Assembly (NCBI RefSeq): GCF_017916475.1
Contig: NZ_JAFMTB010000001.1
Location: 372,001 to 436,000, forward strand
Source of the DNA: Patulibacter sp. SYSU D01012
GTDB lineage: Bacteria; Actinomycetota; Thermoleophilia; Solirubrobacterales; Solirubrobacteraceae
Direction: 5' to 3'
DNA length: 64,000 nt
The notes under the pieces are model-generated. The model was not told the origin of the DNA. It ran no database searches and saw nothing but the letters and a program-made list of their open reading frames with translations. Of the stretch, positions 1-7,893 are shown in pieces; positions within the stretch are counted from its first letter, which is position 1; the number at the start of each line of letters is the position of its first letter. The translations under genes were made by a program, and so were the position numbers.

Positions 1-2
1 TC

Positions 3-686
3 GCCGAGCTGCTGCTCGAGCGGCACGGCATCGTCACGCGCGAGCACGTGCGCGCCGAGGGCATCTCGGGCGGCTTCTCCACGCTCTACGACTCGTTCGG
101 GGCGCTCGAGACGCTGGGCGTCTGCCGCCGCGGCTACTTCGTCGAAGGCCTCGGCGGCGCGCAGTTCGCGCTGCCCGGCGCGGTCGAGCGGCTGCGCGGC
201 CAGTCCGTGCCGACGCGGGGGCCGGGCGGCGAGGTGAGTGCGCTCGACGCCGCCGGGCAGCCGCTTCCGGCGACGACGCTCGACGCGACGGACCCCGCGC
301 AGCCGTACGGCACGCTGCTGCGCTGGCCCGAGGTGCCGGACGAGGCGCCCGACGCCTTCCCGCGCCGCCCCGCCACCGCGACGACGCCGCACCCGCAGCG
401 GTCGCTCGGCGCCCGCGTCGTCGTCGTCGGCCCCGACCCGGTCCTGTTCTGCGACCGCTCCGGCAAGTCGCTGCAGACCCTCGTCGCCTACGACGACCCG
501 CGGCTGCCGGTGGCGTTCGCGGCGCTCGTCGAGGCGGTCTCCACCGGCAAGGCGGGCGGGCTGCCGCGCAAGGGCCTGCAGCTCGAACGGATCGACGGGC
601 TCGAGGTCATCGGCCACCCGCTCGAGGGCCTGCTGCCCGCGGCCGGGTTCCGCGCCGCGCCGACGAAGTACCTGGCGCGGGCGTAG
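3..686 (+). CDS. lhr: Lhr-family ATP-dependent helicase, C-terminal end (5' partial)
   Basis: This is the last 227 residues of a protein that begins before the window; the frame is open from the first full codon. The region contains the stretch ELLLERHGIVTRE, followed by GRRGYFVEGLGGAQFALPG-like sequence (seen here as RRGYFVEGLGGAQFALPGAV). This is the winged-helix/beta-barrel C-terminal part of the large actinobacterial Lhr helicases involved in DNA repair. It ends with LEGLLPAAGFRAAPTKYLAR, also typical of the Lhr tail. The helicase motor lies outside the window, so catalytic motifs cannot be checked. The family call is from recognition of the tail only. It may form an operon with upstream genes not seen here. 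Confidence 0.82.
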   Translation, partial: AELLLERHGIVTREHVRAEGISGGFSTLYDSFGALETLGVCRRGYFVEGLGGAQFALPGAVERLRGQSVPTRGPGGEVSALDAAGQPLPATTLDATDPAQPYGTLLRWPEVPDEAPDAFPRRPATATTPHPQRSLGARVVVVGPDPVLFCDRSGKSLQTLVAYDDPRLPVAFAALVEAVSTGKAGGLPRKGLQLERIDGLEVIGHPLEGLLPAAGFRAAPTKYLARA

Positions 687-815
687 CGGGCGGCGGACGT
701 CCGTCGCGCACCGCCTCACGCCGGTGACGGTGGTGCGGCCGGCCGGAGCGCGACCGTGCCGATGGCGGCCCGGGGACCGGTCGACGCGACGCGGGACGGC
801 TGCGAGGATGCCGGC

Positions 816-1367
816 ATGGCGCAGCGATGGCCCACGCTGGCGGTGCTCGCGGCCGTCGCGCTGGCCGCGGCGGCGTGCGGGGGCTCGGCGTCGGGCGGGG
901 CCGCGGAGAGCCGTCGTCGTGCGCCGGCCGCGCCGCCGCGGCCGACACCGACGAAGGATCTGGCGAGGCATGCGGCCGGCGGGTACCACCTCGTCCGGCA
1001 GCCGGTGGTCCTCGCCCGCCGGGCAGAGCCGGGGGAACCGCCGCAGGCGGTCTCGGCCGTCGTCCGTCTCAACCGCGCGCTTCCGGCCGGCGACGACGGG
1101 GCCGGTGCGCTGTTCTACGTGCAGGGGGCCGGCCCGGACGCCGAGGCGGAGCGGTACGGCCGCGCCAGCCGGCACTGCTACGGCAACGTCGTGGGCCAGG
1201 ACCATCCGTCGCCGGCCGCACGGGACCCGCACGACGGGACGGTCGTCCCGCTGGAGATCGACATCGAGGGCGTGGAGCGCTCCATCCGCGTGACCACGGT
1301 GGTGCACGTCACCACGATCCGCCGGATGCACGCCCTGCTCCGGGGCTTGGGCTGCAATCCCCGGTAG
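816..1367 (+). CDS. small secreted lipoprotein of the SRHCY/LGC family (copy A)
   Basis: A 183-residue predicted lipoprotein of unknown function. The signal peptide ends with a run of alanines before Cys21, the likely lipidated residue, followed by a Ser/Gly/Pro-rich linker. The mature domain holds HAAGGYHL, RQPVVLA, AEPGEPPQA, YVQGAGPDAEAERYG, SRHCY and a C-terminal LGC. The two mature cysteines may form a disulfide (inference). The same protein, also 183 residues long, is encoded at 38010-38561 on the other strand, and a more distant relative lies at 36476-36979. An in-frame start at 756 exists, but it would place 20 non-hydrophobic residues before the signal peptide, so ATG 816 is preferred. 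I recognise no named family. Confidence 0.75.
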   Translation: MAQRWPTLAVLAAVALAAAACGGSASGGAAESRRRAPAAPPRPTPTKDLARHAAGGYHLVRQPVVLARRAEPGEPPQAVSAVVRLNRALPAGDDGAGALFYVQGAGPDAEAERYGRASRHCYGNVVGQDHPSPAARDPHDGTVVPLEIDIEGVERSIRVTTVVHVTTIRRMHALLRGLGCNPR

Positions 1368-1449
1368 CCACCGGCGGCCCCGGCCGCCCATGGCGTCCGC
1401 CGGCCCTCCGCGTCGTCACAGATCACGCGCTCCGCAGTAGAGCTTGGTG

Positions 1450-1992
1450 ATGGCCCCGAGACCACGCACCGACGCGGCGCTGCTGGCGAGCGACGATCCG
1501 GCAGACTTCGGGGCCTTCTACGCGCGGCACCTGAATGTCGTCACCGCGTACGTCGGGCGCCGAGCCGCGCGGCCGGACCAGACGTTCGACCTGGTCGCCG
1601 AGACGTTCGCGCGGGCCCTGGCCCGCCGTCGGCAGTTCGACGCGACGCGCGGCCCGGCGATCGCCTGGCTGCTGGGCATCGCGCGCAACCTGCTGATCGA
1701 CAGCGCCCGCGCCGGGCGCATCGCCGCCGACGCCCGCGAGCGGCTGCGCATGGAGCCCGTGGTGCTGGACGACCCGCGCCTGGCGGCGATCGACCGCCGG
1801 ACCGGCCTCGACCTCGACGCCGTCCTGGGCACGCTGCCGGCCGACCAGCGCGAGGCGGTGCGCCGACGCGTGCTCGAGGACGAGCCGTACGCCGCCATCG
1901 CCGCGAGCGTCGGGTGCTCCGAGCACGTCGTCCGCCAGCGCGTCTCGCGTGGGCTCTCCACCCTCCGCCGCACGATCGAGGATCCGACATGA
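1450..1992 (+). CDS. ECF-type RNA polymerase sigma factor
   Basis: A 180-residue sigma-70 family protein that should direct RNA polymerase to a small regulon. Region 2 is visible in FGAFYARHLNVVTAYV, the DLVAETFARALARR helix and AWLLGIARNLLIDSAR. Region 4 is visible in LDAVLGTLPADQREAV, followed by a helix-turn-helix at YAAIAASVGCSEHVVRQRVSRGL. There is no extra C-terminal domain. TTG 1444, GTG 1447 and ATG 1450 are consecutive in-frame starts; ATG is chosen. The next gene starts inside its stop codon (ATGA at 1989-1992) and encodes a protein with one membrane segment, which is the usual place for a cognate anti-sigma or target membrane protein. The signal sensed is unknown. Confidence 0.85.
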   Translation: MAPRPRTDAALLASDDPADFGAFYARHLNVVTAYVGRRAARPDQTFDLVAETFARALARRRQFDATRGPAIAWLLGIARNLLIDSARAGRIAADARERLRMEPVVLDDPRLAAIDRRTGLDLDAVLGTLPADQREAVRRRVLEDEPYAAIAASVGCSEHVVRQRVSRGLSTLRRTIEDPT

Positions 1993-2837
1993 GCCGCCCC
2001 ACCGACCCGTTCGACGAGTTGCGCGTCCGACTGGAGCAGGCGCATGCCGTCGTTCCCGACCCGACGCAGGCCCGCCGCCGTCGCCCGTCGCGTCGCGTCG
2101 CCCTCCTCGGCGTCGCCGGCATCCTCGCCACGGGGACCGCCGTGGCCGCGACCGCGCCGTGGAGTCCCACGCTCGGCGGCGACCACGGCATCGAGCCCCC
2201 CGGTCGTGCCAGCCGGCCGGTCCCGGCGGCCCAGGTCCAGGCCCTCGCGGTGCTGCGCCGACCGCAGACGGACGCGGACCGCAGCGCGCCGGTGCTCCGG
2301 GCGCTGCGGACGGTCGGCCGGTACCTCGGGACCGGCGTGCACGTCGAGGGCATTCGGATCCTGCGTCGCCACCGCGACCGGACGATCCTGCTCGTCCCGC
2401 TGCAGCGGGTGGGCCCGCCCGGGATCGGGCGGGATCGCGAGCTGCGGGACGCCCTCTGCGTGTACGAGACCGACGTTCCCGGGGCCGCCGGGCCGCCGGG
2501 CACGGTCACGACGCGGTCGGGCGCCGCGGTGCCTCTGCCCCAGCACGTCAGCGGCGCCGCGTGCGGCACGCTCGCGGACCTTCGGCGCCGGGGCATCGGC
2601 GGGACCACGGCGGGGCTCGTGCCGGACGGCGTCGCCCGCGTCCGGCTGACCGCCCGGGACGGCGAGACGCTGACCGCCCCTGTTCGCGACAACTACTACG
2701 AGCTCCCCGTGCGGGGCCGGCCCCGGGGCGGCGCCGGGACGGACGCCGGCACGGAGCGACGGCTGCGGGACGTCAGCGGCCGGCCGACCGTCTGGCTCGA
2801 CGCCCGCGGCCGACCGGTGCCCAAGGGCGACCGCTGA
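1989..2837 (+). CDS. single-pass membrane protein coupled to ECF sigma (possible anti-sigma)
   Basis: A 282-residue protein translationally coupled to the sigma gene by a 4-base ATGA overlap. A 35-residue cytoplasmic head, rich in Arg near the membrane (RRRRPSRR), precedes one hydrophobic segment at about residues 37-55 (VALLGVAGILATGTAVAATA). The remaining 220 residues should be extracytoplasmic. The outer part has two cysteines (LCVYETD and GAACGTL) that could pair, and no enzyme motif I recognise. I see no zinc-binding HxxxCxxC anti-sigma motif in the head, so the anti-sigma role is inferred from position and topology only. It may instead be the sigma factor's main target. Confidence 0.6.
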   Translation: MSRPTDPFDELRVRLEQAHAVVPDPTQARRRRPSRRVALLGVAGILATGTAVAATAPWSPTLGGDHGIEPPGRASRPVPAAQVQALAVLRRPQTDADRSAPVLRALRTVGRYLGTGVHVEGIRILRRHRDRTILLVPLQRVGPPGIGRDRELRDALCVYETDVPGAAGPPGTVTTRSGAAVPLPQHVSGAACGTLADLRRRGIGGTTAGLVPDGVARVRLTARDGETLTAPVRDNYYELPVRGRPRGGAGTDAGTERRLRDVSGRPTVWLDARGRPVPKGDR

Positions 2838-2850
2838 ACGCCGCCGCCCC

Positions 2851-4773
2851 CTACCGCCGCACCACCAGCCGCCCGGGCGTCACCGTCCCGGAGCTCACCG
2901 TCACCGCGACGCTCGTCTTCGCCCGCCGCCGCAGCGCCTTGGTGACCTTCACCGGCACGCGGACCGTCCGCGACCAGGTCGGCGTGCCGCGGCGGATCGT
3001 CGTGGTCGCCAGCGTGCGGGAGCGCAGGCGCAGGGACCGCGCGACGGACGGCCGCACCGTCAGCCGCACGCGCACCGCCTTGCCGCCCGGCCGCGTGCCG
3101 CGGATCCGCACGCCGCTCCGTCGCAGCGCGGACAGGCGCAGCCGCCGGGTCGTCGCCTTGCCCGCCGCCGCTGCACCGCCGGCGCCCGCACCGGCCCCCG
3201 CGCCACCTCCGCCACCCGCCGGGGCCACGGCGTCCGCGTCCGCCGGCGTCCCGGCCGCGTCGCCCACGGGCAGCTCCAGCCGCACGTCGCGCAGGTCGAC
3301 CGCGCCGGCCGAGAGCGTCAGGCCGTAGACGTTCGAGCCGTCGGTGATCTGCAGGCGGTAGCGGCTCGACGGCGTCACGCGCATCGCGACGGCCTCCAGC
3401 CGGGTCTCGACCTCGTGCTCCTGCCCGTCGAGCGTCACGGGGATCGGCGTGGCCTGGTTGCCGACGACGACGCCGCGGTCCCGGTCGACGAGCTGGGCGT
3501 AGAGGTGCGTGTCTCCGGGCACCGCCGTGCCGCGGTACCGCAGCCGGACGACCGGCTCGCCGACGACGTCCGCCTCGCCGTCCTGCCGCGGCACGTCGAC
3601 CGCCACGGCGTTCACGGCCGGCGCGGCCGCGATCACCAGCCCCTGCACCGTCGAGAGCGGCGTGATCGGCAGGCTGCCGGATCCGGAGGCGGTGATCGTC
3701 CCGGCACGCCGGAGCGGGAAGTCGGCGGCGGACCGCACCTTCCCGTCGTCCGCCACCCACTCGAAGCCCGGGCCGACGTCGGCGCCGCGGTCGCCGCGCA
3801 GCCAGCGGTCCATCCACGCCAGGACCCGCGGCTCGATCCGGTCGCCGATCGCGTTCCCCGTGCGGCACACGCCGTGGCCGCCGCAGAACCACAGCACCTT
3901 CGTCGGCGTGCGGGCCGTGCGCAGCAGCCGCCGCATGTCGAGCGACTGGCTCGGCGAGAAGAGCGTGTCGGCGGTGCCCTGCAGGATCAGCGACGGCGCG
4001 CGGACGTTGGCGATCGCGTCGCCCGTCGACCGCGCCCGCAGGTACCCCGTGAGCGCCGGGCCGCTGCGCCCCGTGACCGCCGCCTGCAGCGCGAGCGACG
4101 TCAGCTCGAGCGGGAAGCCGCCCAGCTCCAGCCCCTGCGGCGCGAAGACGCCGAGCGCGGTCGAGCTGGGGATCCCCAGGCCGACGAGCGGCAGGCCCCA
4201 GCCGAGCTTGAGTCGGCCGTCGCGACCGAGCGCCTGCACCAGGGACGTCCACGAGATCGCCGGCGCGAGCGCGTCGATGCGGCGATCGCGCGAGGCCGCG
4301 GCCCATTGCACGCCGCCGCCGTACGACGCGCCGTGCATGCCCACGCGCGGATCGCCGGCGCCGTCGAGCTGCGCCTCGGGCCGCCCCGCCAGCCAGTCGA
4401 GCAGCGCGGAGACGTCGCGCCCCTCGAAGTCCGGCGAGTCCAGCTGCACCTCGCCGCCCGAGCGACCGAACCCGCGCGAGTCGAACGTGAGCGTGTTGTA
4501 GCCGTGCGCCCGGAACGCGGACGCGCCGACCTGGCCGAGCGCCGACGCGCCGCCCGGCAGGTCGACCGTCTCGCGGGTGGCGCCGAACCCGTGCGTCATG
4601 ACGATCGTCGGCGCGCGCTGGCCCGGCTTCAGGCCCGGCGCGGGCTGGAAGTCGGCGTCGATCGCGGTGCCGTCGAACGAGCGGACGGTGACGTGCTCGG
4701 CGGCGGCGGTGGCCGGCGCGGCCAGGGCGGCGGCGAGGACGGCGGGCAGGAGGAGGCGGCGTGGGGGGAGCAC
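2851..4773 (-). CDS. secreted CocE/NonD-type alpha/beta hydrolase (X-Pro dipeptidyl-peptidase S15 fold)
   Basis: A 640-residue exported serine hydrolase. An N-terminal signal peptide ends near ATAAA (residue 25). The catalytic domain has HGFG at 61, the nucleophile elbow GASYGG at Ser150, a likely acid Asp269 in GTADTLFS, and His300 in CGGHGVC. Residues of about 330-510 resemble the beta-sandwich C-terminal domain of CocE/PepX proteins. A Gly/Ala/Pro linker (about 525-545) then leads to a short Arg-rich beta domain. The substrate is unknown: esters or N-terminal dipeptides are the family's known targets. The GTG start lies 6 bases downstream of a TACGGT box on this strand, consistent with a leaderless message. 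It is divergent from cobK. Confidence 0.8.
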   Translation of the reverse strand: MLPPRRLLLPAVLAAALAAPATAAAEHVTVRSFDGTAIDADFQPAPGLKPGQRAPTIVMTHGFGATRETVDLPGGASALGQVGASAFRAHGYNTLTFDSRGFGRSGGEVQLDSPDFEGRDVSALLDWLAGRPEAQLDGAGDPRVGMHGASYGGGVQWAAASRDRRIDALAPAISWTSLVQALGRDGRLKLGWGLPLVGLGIPSSTALGVFAPQGLELGGFPLELTSLALQAAVTGRSGPALTGYLRARSTGDAIANVRAPSLILQGTADTLFSPSQSLDMRRLLRTARTPTKVLWFCGGHGVCRTGNAIGDRIEPRVLAWMDRWLRGDRGADVGPGFEWVADDGKVRSAADFPLRRAGTITASGSGSLPITPLSTVQGLVIAAAPAVNAVAVDVPRQDGEADVVGEPVVRLRYRGTAVPGDTHLYAQLVDRDRGVVVGNQATPIPVTLDGQEHEVETRLEAVAMRVTPSSRYRLQITDGSNVYGLTLSAGAVDLRDVRLELPVGDAAGTPADADAVAPAGGGGGAGAGAGAGGAAAAGKATTRRLRLSALRRSGVRIRGTRPGGKAVRVRLTVRPSVARSLRLRSRTLATTTIRRGTPTWSRTVRVPVKVTKALRRRAKTSVAVTVSSGTVTPGRLVVRR

Positions 4774-4779
4774 GCGTGC

Positions 4780-4785
4780 ACCGTA
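4780..4785 (-). promoter_or_regulatory. -10 box (TACGGT) for the CocE-type hydrolase
   Basis: TACGGT on the minus strand lies six bases before the GTG start at 4773. This fits the TANNNT -10 element with transcription starting at or next to the start codon. An odd palindrome CTACCC-C-GGGTAG (4789-4801) sits just upstream and could be an operator in this divergent region. Confidence 0.45.
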
Positions 4786-4856
4786 GAGCTACCCCGGGTA
4801 GGGCGGGGACTTTTCTCGGCCGCTCCCGACCGTGGCGCGCCGCCGCGGTCCGCGGG

Positions 4857-4862
4857 TACGCT
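4857..4862 (+). promoter_or_regulatory. -10 box (TACGCT) for cobK, leaderless type
   Basis: TACGCT, then seven bases, then the ATG at 4870. No Shine-Dalgarno sequence is present, so a leaderless transcript is likely. Confidence 0.5.
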
Positions 4863-4869
4863 GGGCGCG

Positions 4870-5646
4870 ATGACCGGCGCCCAGCCCGCCCCCGGCGCCG
4901 CGCCGGTCCTCGTCCTCGGCGGGACCACGGAGGGCCGGCGCCTGGCGGCCGCGCTCGCCGCCGAGCCCGGGCTCCGGCCGATCACGTCGCTCGCCGGCCG
5001 GGTCGCGGCGCCCGGCGCGGTGGCGGGCGACGTCCGCGTCGGCGGCTTCGGCGGCGCCGACGAGCTGGCGCGCTGGCTCGTCGCGCACGGGATCCGCGCC
5101 GTCGTCGACGCCACCCACCCGTTCGCCGCGACGATCTCGCGCCACGCGGCGGCGGCGTGCGCGGTGGCCGGCGTCCCGCTCGTCGCCCTCCGCCGCCCCG
5201 GCTGGACGGCGGGGCCCGGCGACCGGTGGACGTGGGCCGCCGACCTGCCCGACGCGGCGCGCCGGCTGCCCCGCCTCGGCCGGCGGGCGCTCCTGGCGAT
5301 CGGCCGGCAGGAGGCCCGCGCGTTCGCCGGGGTGACCGGCACGTGGTGCCTGATCCGCGCGATCGACCCGCCGACGGGCCCCCTGCCTCCGCGGCACGAG
5401 CTGCTCCTGGCGCGCGGTCCGTTCGCGCTCGCGGACGAGCGACGCCTGCTGCGGCGGCGCGCCATCGACGTCGTGGTGACGAAGGACGCCGGCGGCGACG
5501 CGACGCGGGCGAAGCTCGACGCGGCGCGCGAGCTGGCCGTCCCGGTCCTGATCGTCCGCCGGCCCGCCGCGCCGGACGGTCCCGGGATCACGACCGTCGG
5601 CAGCGTGGACGCCGCCGTGGCCGCGGTGCGCGCCCTCGCCCCCTAG
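4870..5646 (+). CDS. cobK: precorrin-6A reductase (CobK/CbiJ)
   Basis: A 258-residue enzyme that reduces the macrocycle of precorrin-6A with NADPH during cobalamin (corrin ring) synthesis. Family landmarks are the N-terminal LVLGGTTEGRRLA nucleotide-binding turn, RVGGFGG, VVDATHPFAA in the middle, LAIGRQE, HELLLARGPFAL, and VVTKDAGG near the C-terminus. Length is normal for the family. No other cobalamin gene lies within this window, so it is detached from the usual cob cluster. Its TAG stop overlaps the TAGCCT box ahead of the Nei gene. The start is set by a TACGCT box seven bases upstream. Confidence 0.9.
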   Translation: MTGAQPAPGAAPVLVLGGTTEGRRLAAALAAEPGLRPITSLAGRVAAPGAVAGDVRVGGFGGADELARWLVAHGIRAVVDATHPFAATISRHAAAACAVAGVPLVALRRPGWTAGPGDRWTWAADLPDAARRLPRLGRRALLAIGRQEARAFAGVTGTWCLIRAIDPPTGPLPPRHELLLARGPFALADERRLLRRRAIDVVVTKDAGGDATRAKLDAARELAVPVLIVRRPAAPDGPGITTVGSVDAAVAAVRALAP

Positions 5647-5649
5647 CCT
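5644..5649 (+). promoter_or_regulatory. possible -10 box (TAGCCT) for nei, overlapping the cobK stop
   Basis: TAGCCT followed by eight bases and GTG 5658. Its first three bases are the cobK stop codon, so the match may be partly incidental; read-through from cobK is equally possible. Confidence 0.3.
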
Positions 5650-5657
5650 GGATCGCC

Positions 5658-6437
5658 GTGCCCGAGGGCGACTCGATCCACCACGCCGCCGTCCGGCTGC
5701 GCCCCGTGCTGCTCGGCGGCCCGCTCGAGCGCGTGCGCACCCCGAGCGAGCGGACGCGCCCCAAGCGGTGGGACCGCCGGCTGGCCGGCCGCACGGTCGA
5801 GCGCATCGAGGCGCGCGGCAAGAACCTGCTGATCTTCTTCGACGGCGACCTGGCGCTGCACAGCCACCTGCGGATGACGGGGTCGTGGGCGGTGCGGACC
5901 GTCGGCGACACGTGGCCGCGGGCGCCCCGCCGGGCGTGGCTCGTGATGGGCCGCGGCGAGCGGGACGTCATCGAGTTCGACGGGCCGTTCCTGGAGCTGC
6001 GCACCCACGCGCAGGTGGCGTCCGACCCGCGGCTGCGCGCGCTGGGCCCCGACATCTGCGTGCCGGACGAGGTCGACCCGGCGCGGATCCTGCAGCGCTT
6101 CCGCCAGGACGACCCGACGCGCCCCGTCGGCGACGCGCTGCTCAACCAGCGCAGCGTCGCGGGCATCGGCAACGTCTGGAAGTGCGAGGCCTGCTGGGCG
6201 CAGCGCGTGGACCCGACGAAGCCCCTGGCCGAGACGAGCGACGAGGACCTGGTCGCGATGGTCGAGTGGACCGCCCCGCGGATCCAGCGCACCGCCCGCC
6301 TGGGCACCCACCTGCGGCCGAAGCAGGTGTACGGCAAGGCCGGGCGCCCGTGTCCGCGCTGCGGCACGAAGGTGCGCCAGCGCGGGACCGGGGACGACAA
6401 CCGGCCGACCTACTGGTGCCCGGGGTGCCAGGCGTGA
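5658..6437 (+). CDS. Fpg/Nei-family DNA glycosylase-AP lyase
   Basis: A 259-residue base-excision repair enzyme that removes oxidised bases and nicks the abasic site. After removal of the initiator, the N-terminus is PEGDS, giving the catalytic Pro and Glu of the family (Nei2-like, as in actinobacteria). LHSHLRMTGSW and the H2TH segment NQRSVAGIGNVWKCE follow. A C-terminal zinc finger is complete: CPRC, then 16 residues, then CPGC. GTG 5658 is required because the N-terminal proline must be residue 2. Its TGA stop overlaps the GTG of the next gene (GTGA at 6434-6437), so the two are coupled. Confidence 0.9.
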   Translation: MPEGDSIHHAAVRLRPVLLGGPLERVRTPSERTRPKRWDRRLAGRTVERIEARGKNLLIFFDGDLALHSHLRMTGSWAVRTVGDTWPRAPRRAWLVMGRGERDVIEFDGPFLELRTHAQVASDPRLRALGPDICVPDEVDPARILQRFRQDDPTRPVGDALLNQRSVAGIGNVWKCEACWAQRVDPTKPLAETSDEDLVAMVEWTAPRIQRTARLGTHLRPKQVYGKAGRPCPRCGTKVRQRGTGDDNRPTYWCPGCQA

Positions 6438-7285
6438 GCGCGCGAGATGAGGGGCAGGCGGCGGCCGCCGGGGCGGCCCGCGCCCGGGACGACCGCGGTG
6501 GACCGGACCCGACCCGGTCCGCCGGCGGACCGTCCCCGGCGGCCACCGCGGCGTGGCCGGGCGTCGCCGCGCGCCGCGAGGGCCGCACGCTGCGCACGGG
6601 GCACATGGGCTGCCACGCGGTCGTCCCGGGCAACACGATCGCCAGCATCGAACGCGCCGCCGAGCTGGGCGTCGACGTCGTCGAGTTCGACGCGCTGCCC
6701 GACGCCGACGGCGTGCTGCGGCTGGCGCACGACCCGCTCGACCTGGCGGCGCGCCCCGACGCGCCGACGCTCGACGACGCTCTCGACCGCCTGCGCGAGC
6801 CGGACCTGGCGCCCCTGGGGATCAACCTCGACGCGAAGGCGGTCGGGCACGAGGACGCGATCGCGGCGGCGCTGCGCGCCCGCGGCATGACGGACCGCGT
6901 GCTCGTCTCGACGATGGAGGTCGCGACGCTCGGCCGCCTGCGCCGGATCGCGCCCGAGATCCGCCTGGGCTGGTCCGTCCCGCGCGTGACCCGGGACTGG
7001 TGGAGCTCGCGCGCCCGTCGCCCCGCCGCGCTCGCCTTCCTCGTCGCCGCCCGCCGGGCGCTGCCGCCGCGCCTGGTGCGGGCGCTGCAGGCGGGACGGG
7101 TCGACGCGGTGATGGCGCACTGGTCGCTCGTCACGCCGGCGTTCGCGCGGGCGGTGCTCCCGCACGGCGAGCTGCACGTCTGGACCGTCGACGACGCGGC
7201 GCGGGCCGACGCGCTCCGGGCGCTCGGGGTCACGGGCGTGACGTCGAACGACCCGCGCCTGCTGCGCTGGGGCGGCGGGACCTAG
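6434..7285 (+). CDS. glycerophosphodiester phosphodiesterase family protein
   Basis: A 283-residue TIM-barrel phosphodiesterase, expected to cleave glycerophosphodiesters to an alcohol and glycerol-3-phosphate. The first 50 residues are low-complexity and probably disordered. The domain then starts with GHMGCHAVVPGNTIASIERA. This is the family's HRG...ENT motif, but with His-Met in place of the usual His-Arg. It continues with GVDVVEFDA (metal-binding Glu and Asp) and LRLAHDPLDL. The end, VWTVDDAARADALRALGVTGVTSNDP, is typical of the last strands of the barrel. No signal peptide is seen, so it is probably cytoplasmic. It starts within the stop of the Nei gene; the functional link between the two is unclear. 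Confidence 0.82.
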   Translation: MSARDEGQAAAAGAARARDDRGGPDPTRSAGGPSPAATAAWPGVAARREGRTLRTGHMGCHAVVPGNTIASIERAAELGVDVVEFDALPDADGVLRLAHDPLDLAARPDAPTLDDALDRLREPDLAPLGINLDAKAVGHEDAIAAALRARGMTDRVLVSTMEVATLGRLRRIAPEIRLGWSVPRVTRDWWSSRARRPAALAFLVAARRALPPRLVRALQAGRVDAVMAHWSLVTPAFARAVLPHGELHVWTVDDAARADALRALGVTGVTSNDPRLLRWGGGT

Positions 7286-7341
7286 GCGCCGGCTCCCCGA
7301 CGAATCCTGTGACGGGCCGCGGGGTAGCCCGTAGTGTCCCC

Positions 7342-7893
7342 ATGAGCGAGACAGCGACAGCCACGCTGCCGCCGGCCATGACCCGCTCCGCGCCCCTCGA
7401 CGTCGACGCGCTCTACCGCTCCTGCGCGGACGAGCTGTTCGCCTACGCGTGCACGGTGGTGCGGGACCGGTCGGCCGCCGAGGAGGTCGTGGCGGTGACG
7501 TTCGAGCGCGCGCTGGCGCGGCGAGGACGCTTCGACCCCCGGCGGGGCAGCCCCCGCGCGTGGCTGTTCGGCATCGCCCGCCACGCGGCCGTCGACGAGC
7601 TGCGCCGCCGCGGCCGCACCGCGACCTGGACCCACGACCCACCCGACGCGGCCGTGCCGGACCCCGCCGAGGCGGTGGCCGAGCGGGACGAGGCGCAGCG
7701 CCGCCGCGCCGTCGTGGCCGCCGCCATCGACCGCCTGCCGGGCCGCGACCGCGAGCTCGTCGCGCTGAAGTTCCACGCCGGCCTGGGCAACGCGGAGATC
7801 GCCGCGGTGCTCGGGATCTCGGCGACGAACGCGGGCAGCCGCCTGCACCGCGTCCTGACGACCCTGAGGGAGGCGTGCCGTGCTGCGTCGTGA
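7342..7893 (+). CDS. ECF-type sigma factor paired with a DUF4349 membrane protein
   Basis: A 183-residue sigma-70 family protein. Region 2 is seen as ALYRSCADELFAYACTVV, AAEEVVAVTFERALARR and AWLFGIARHAAVDELRRR. Region 4 is AIDRLPGRDRELVALKF, followed by the helix-turn-helix IAAVLGISATNAGSRLHRVL. ATG 7342 is used; an alternative ATG at 7378 would still leave region 2 intact. The downstream gene overlaps by 14 bases, and its GTG is preceded by a GGGAGG ribosome site inside this gene. Co-translation of a sigma factor and its membrane partner is the usual arrangement for a sigma/anti-sigma pair. The target regulon is not visible here. Confidence 0.85.
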   Translation: MSETATATLPPAMTRSAPLDVDALYRSCADELFAYACTVVRDRSAAEEVVAVTFERALARRGRFDPRRGSPRAWLFGIARHAAVDELRRRGRTATWTHDPPDAAVPDPAEAVAERDEAQRRRAVVAAAIDRLPGRDRELVALKFHAGLGNAEIAAVLGISATNAGSRLHRVLTTLREACRAAS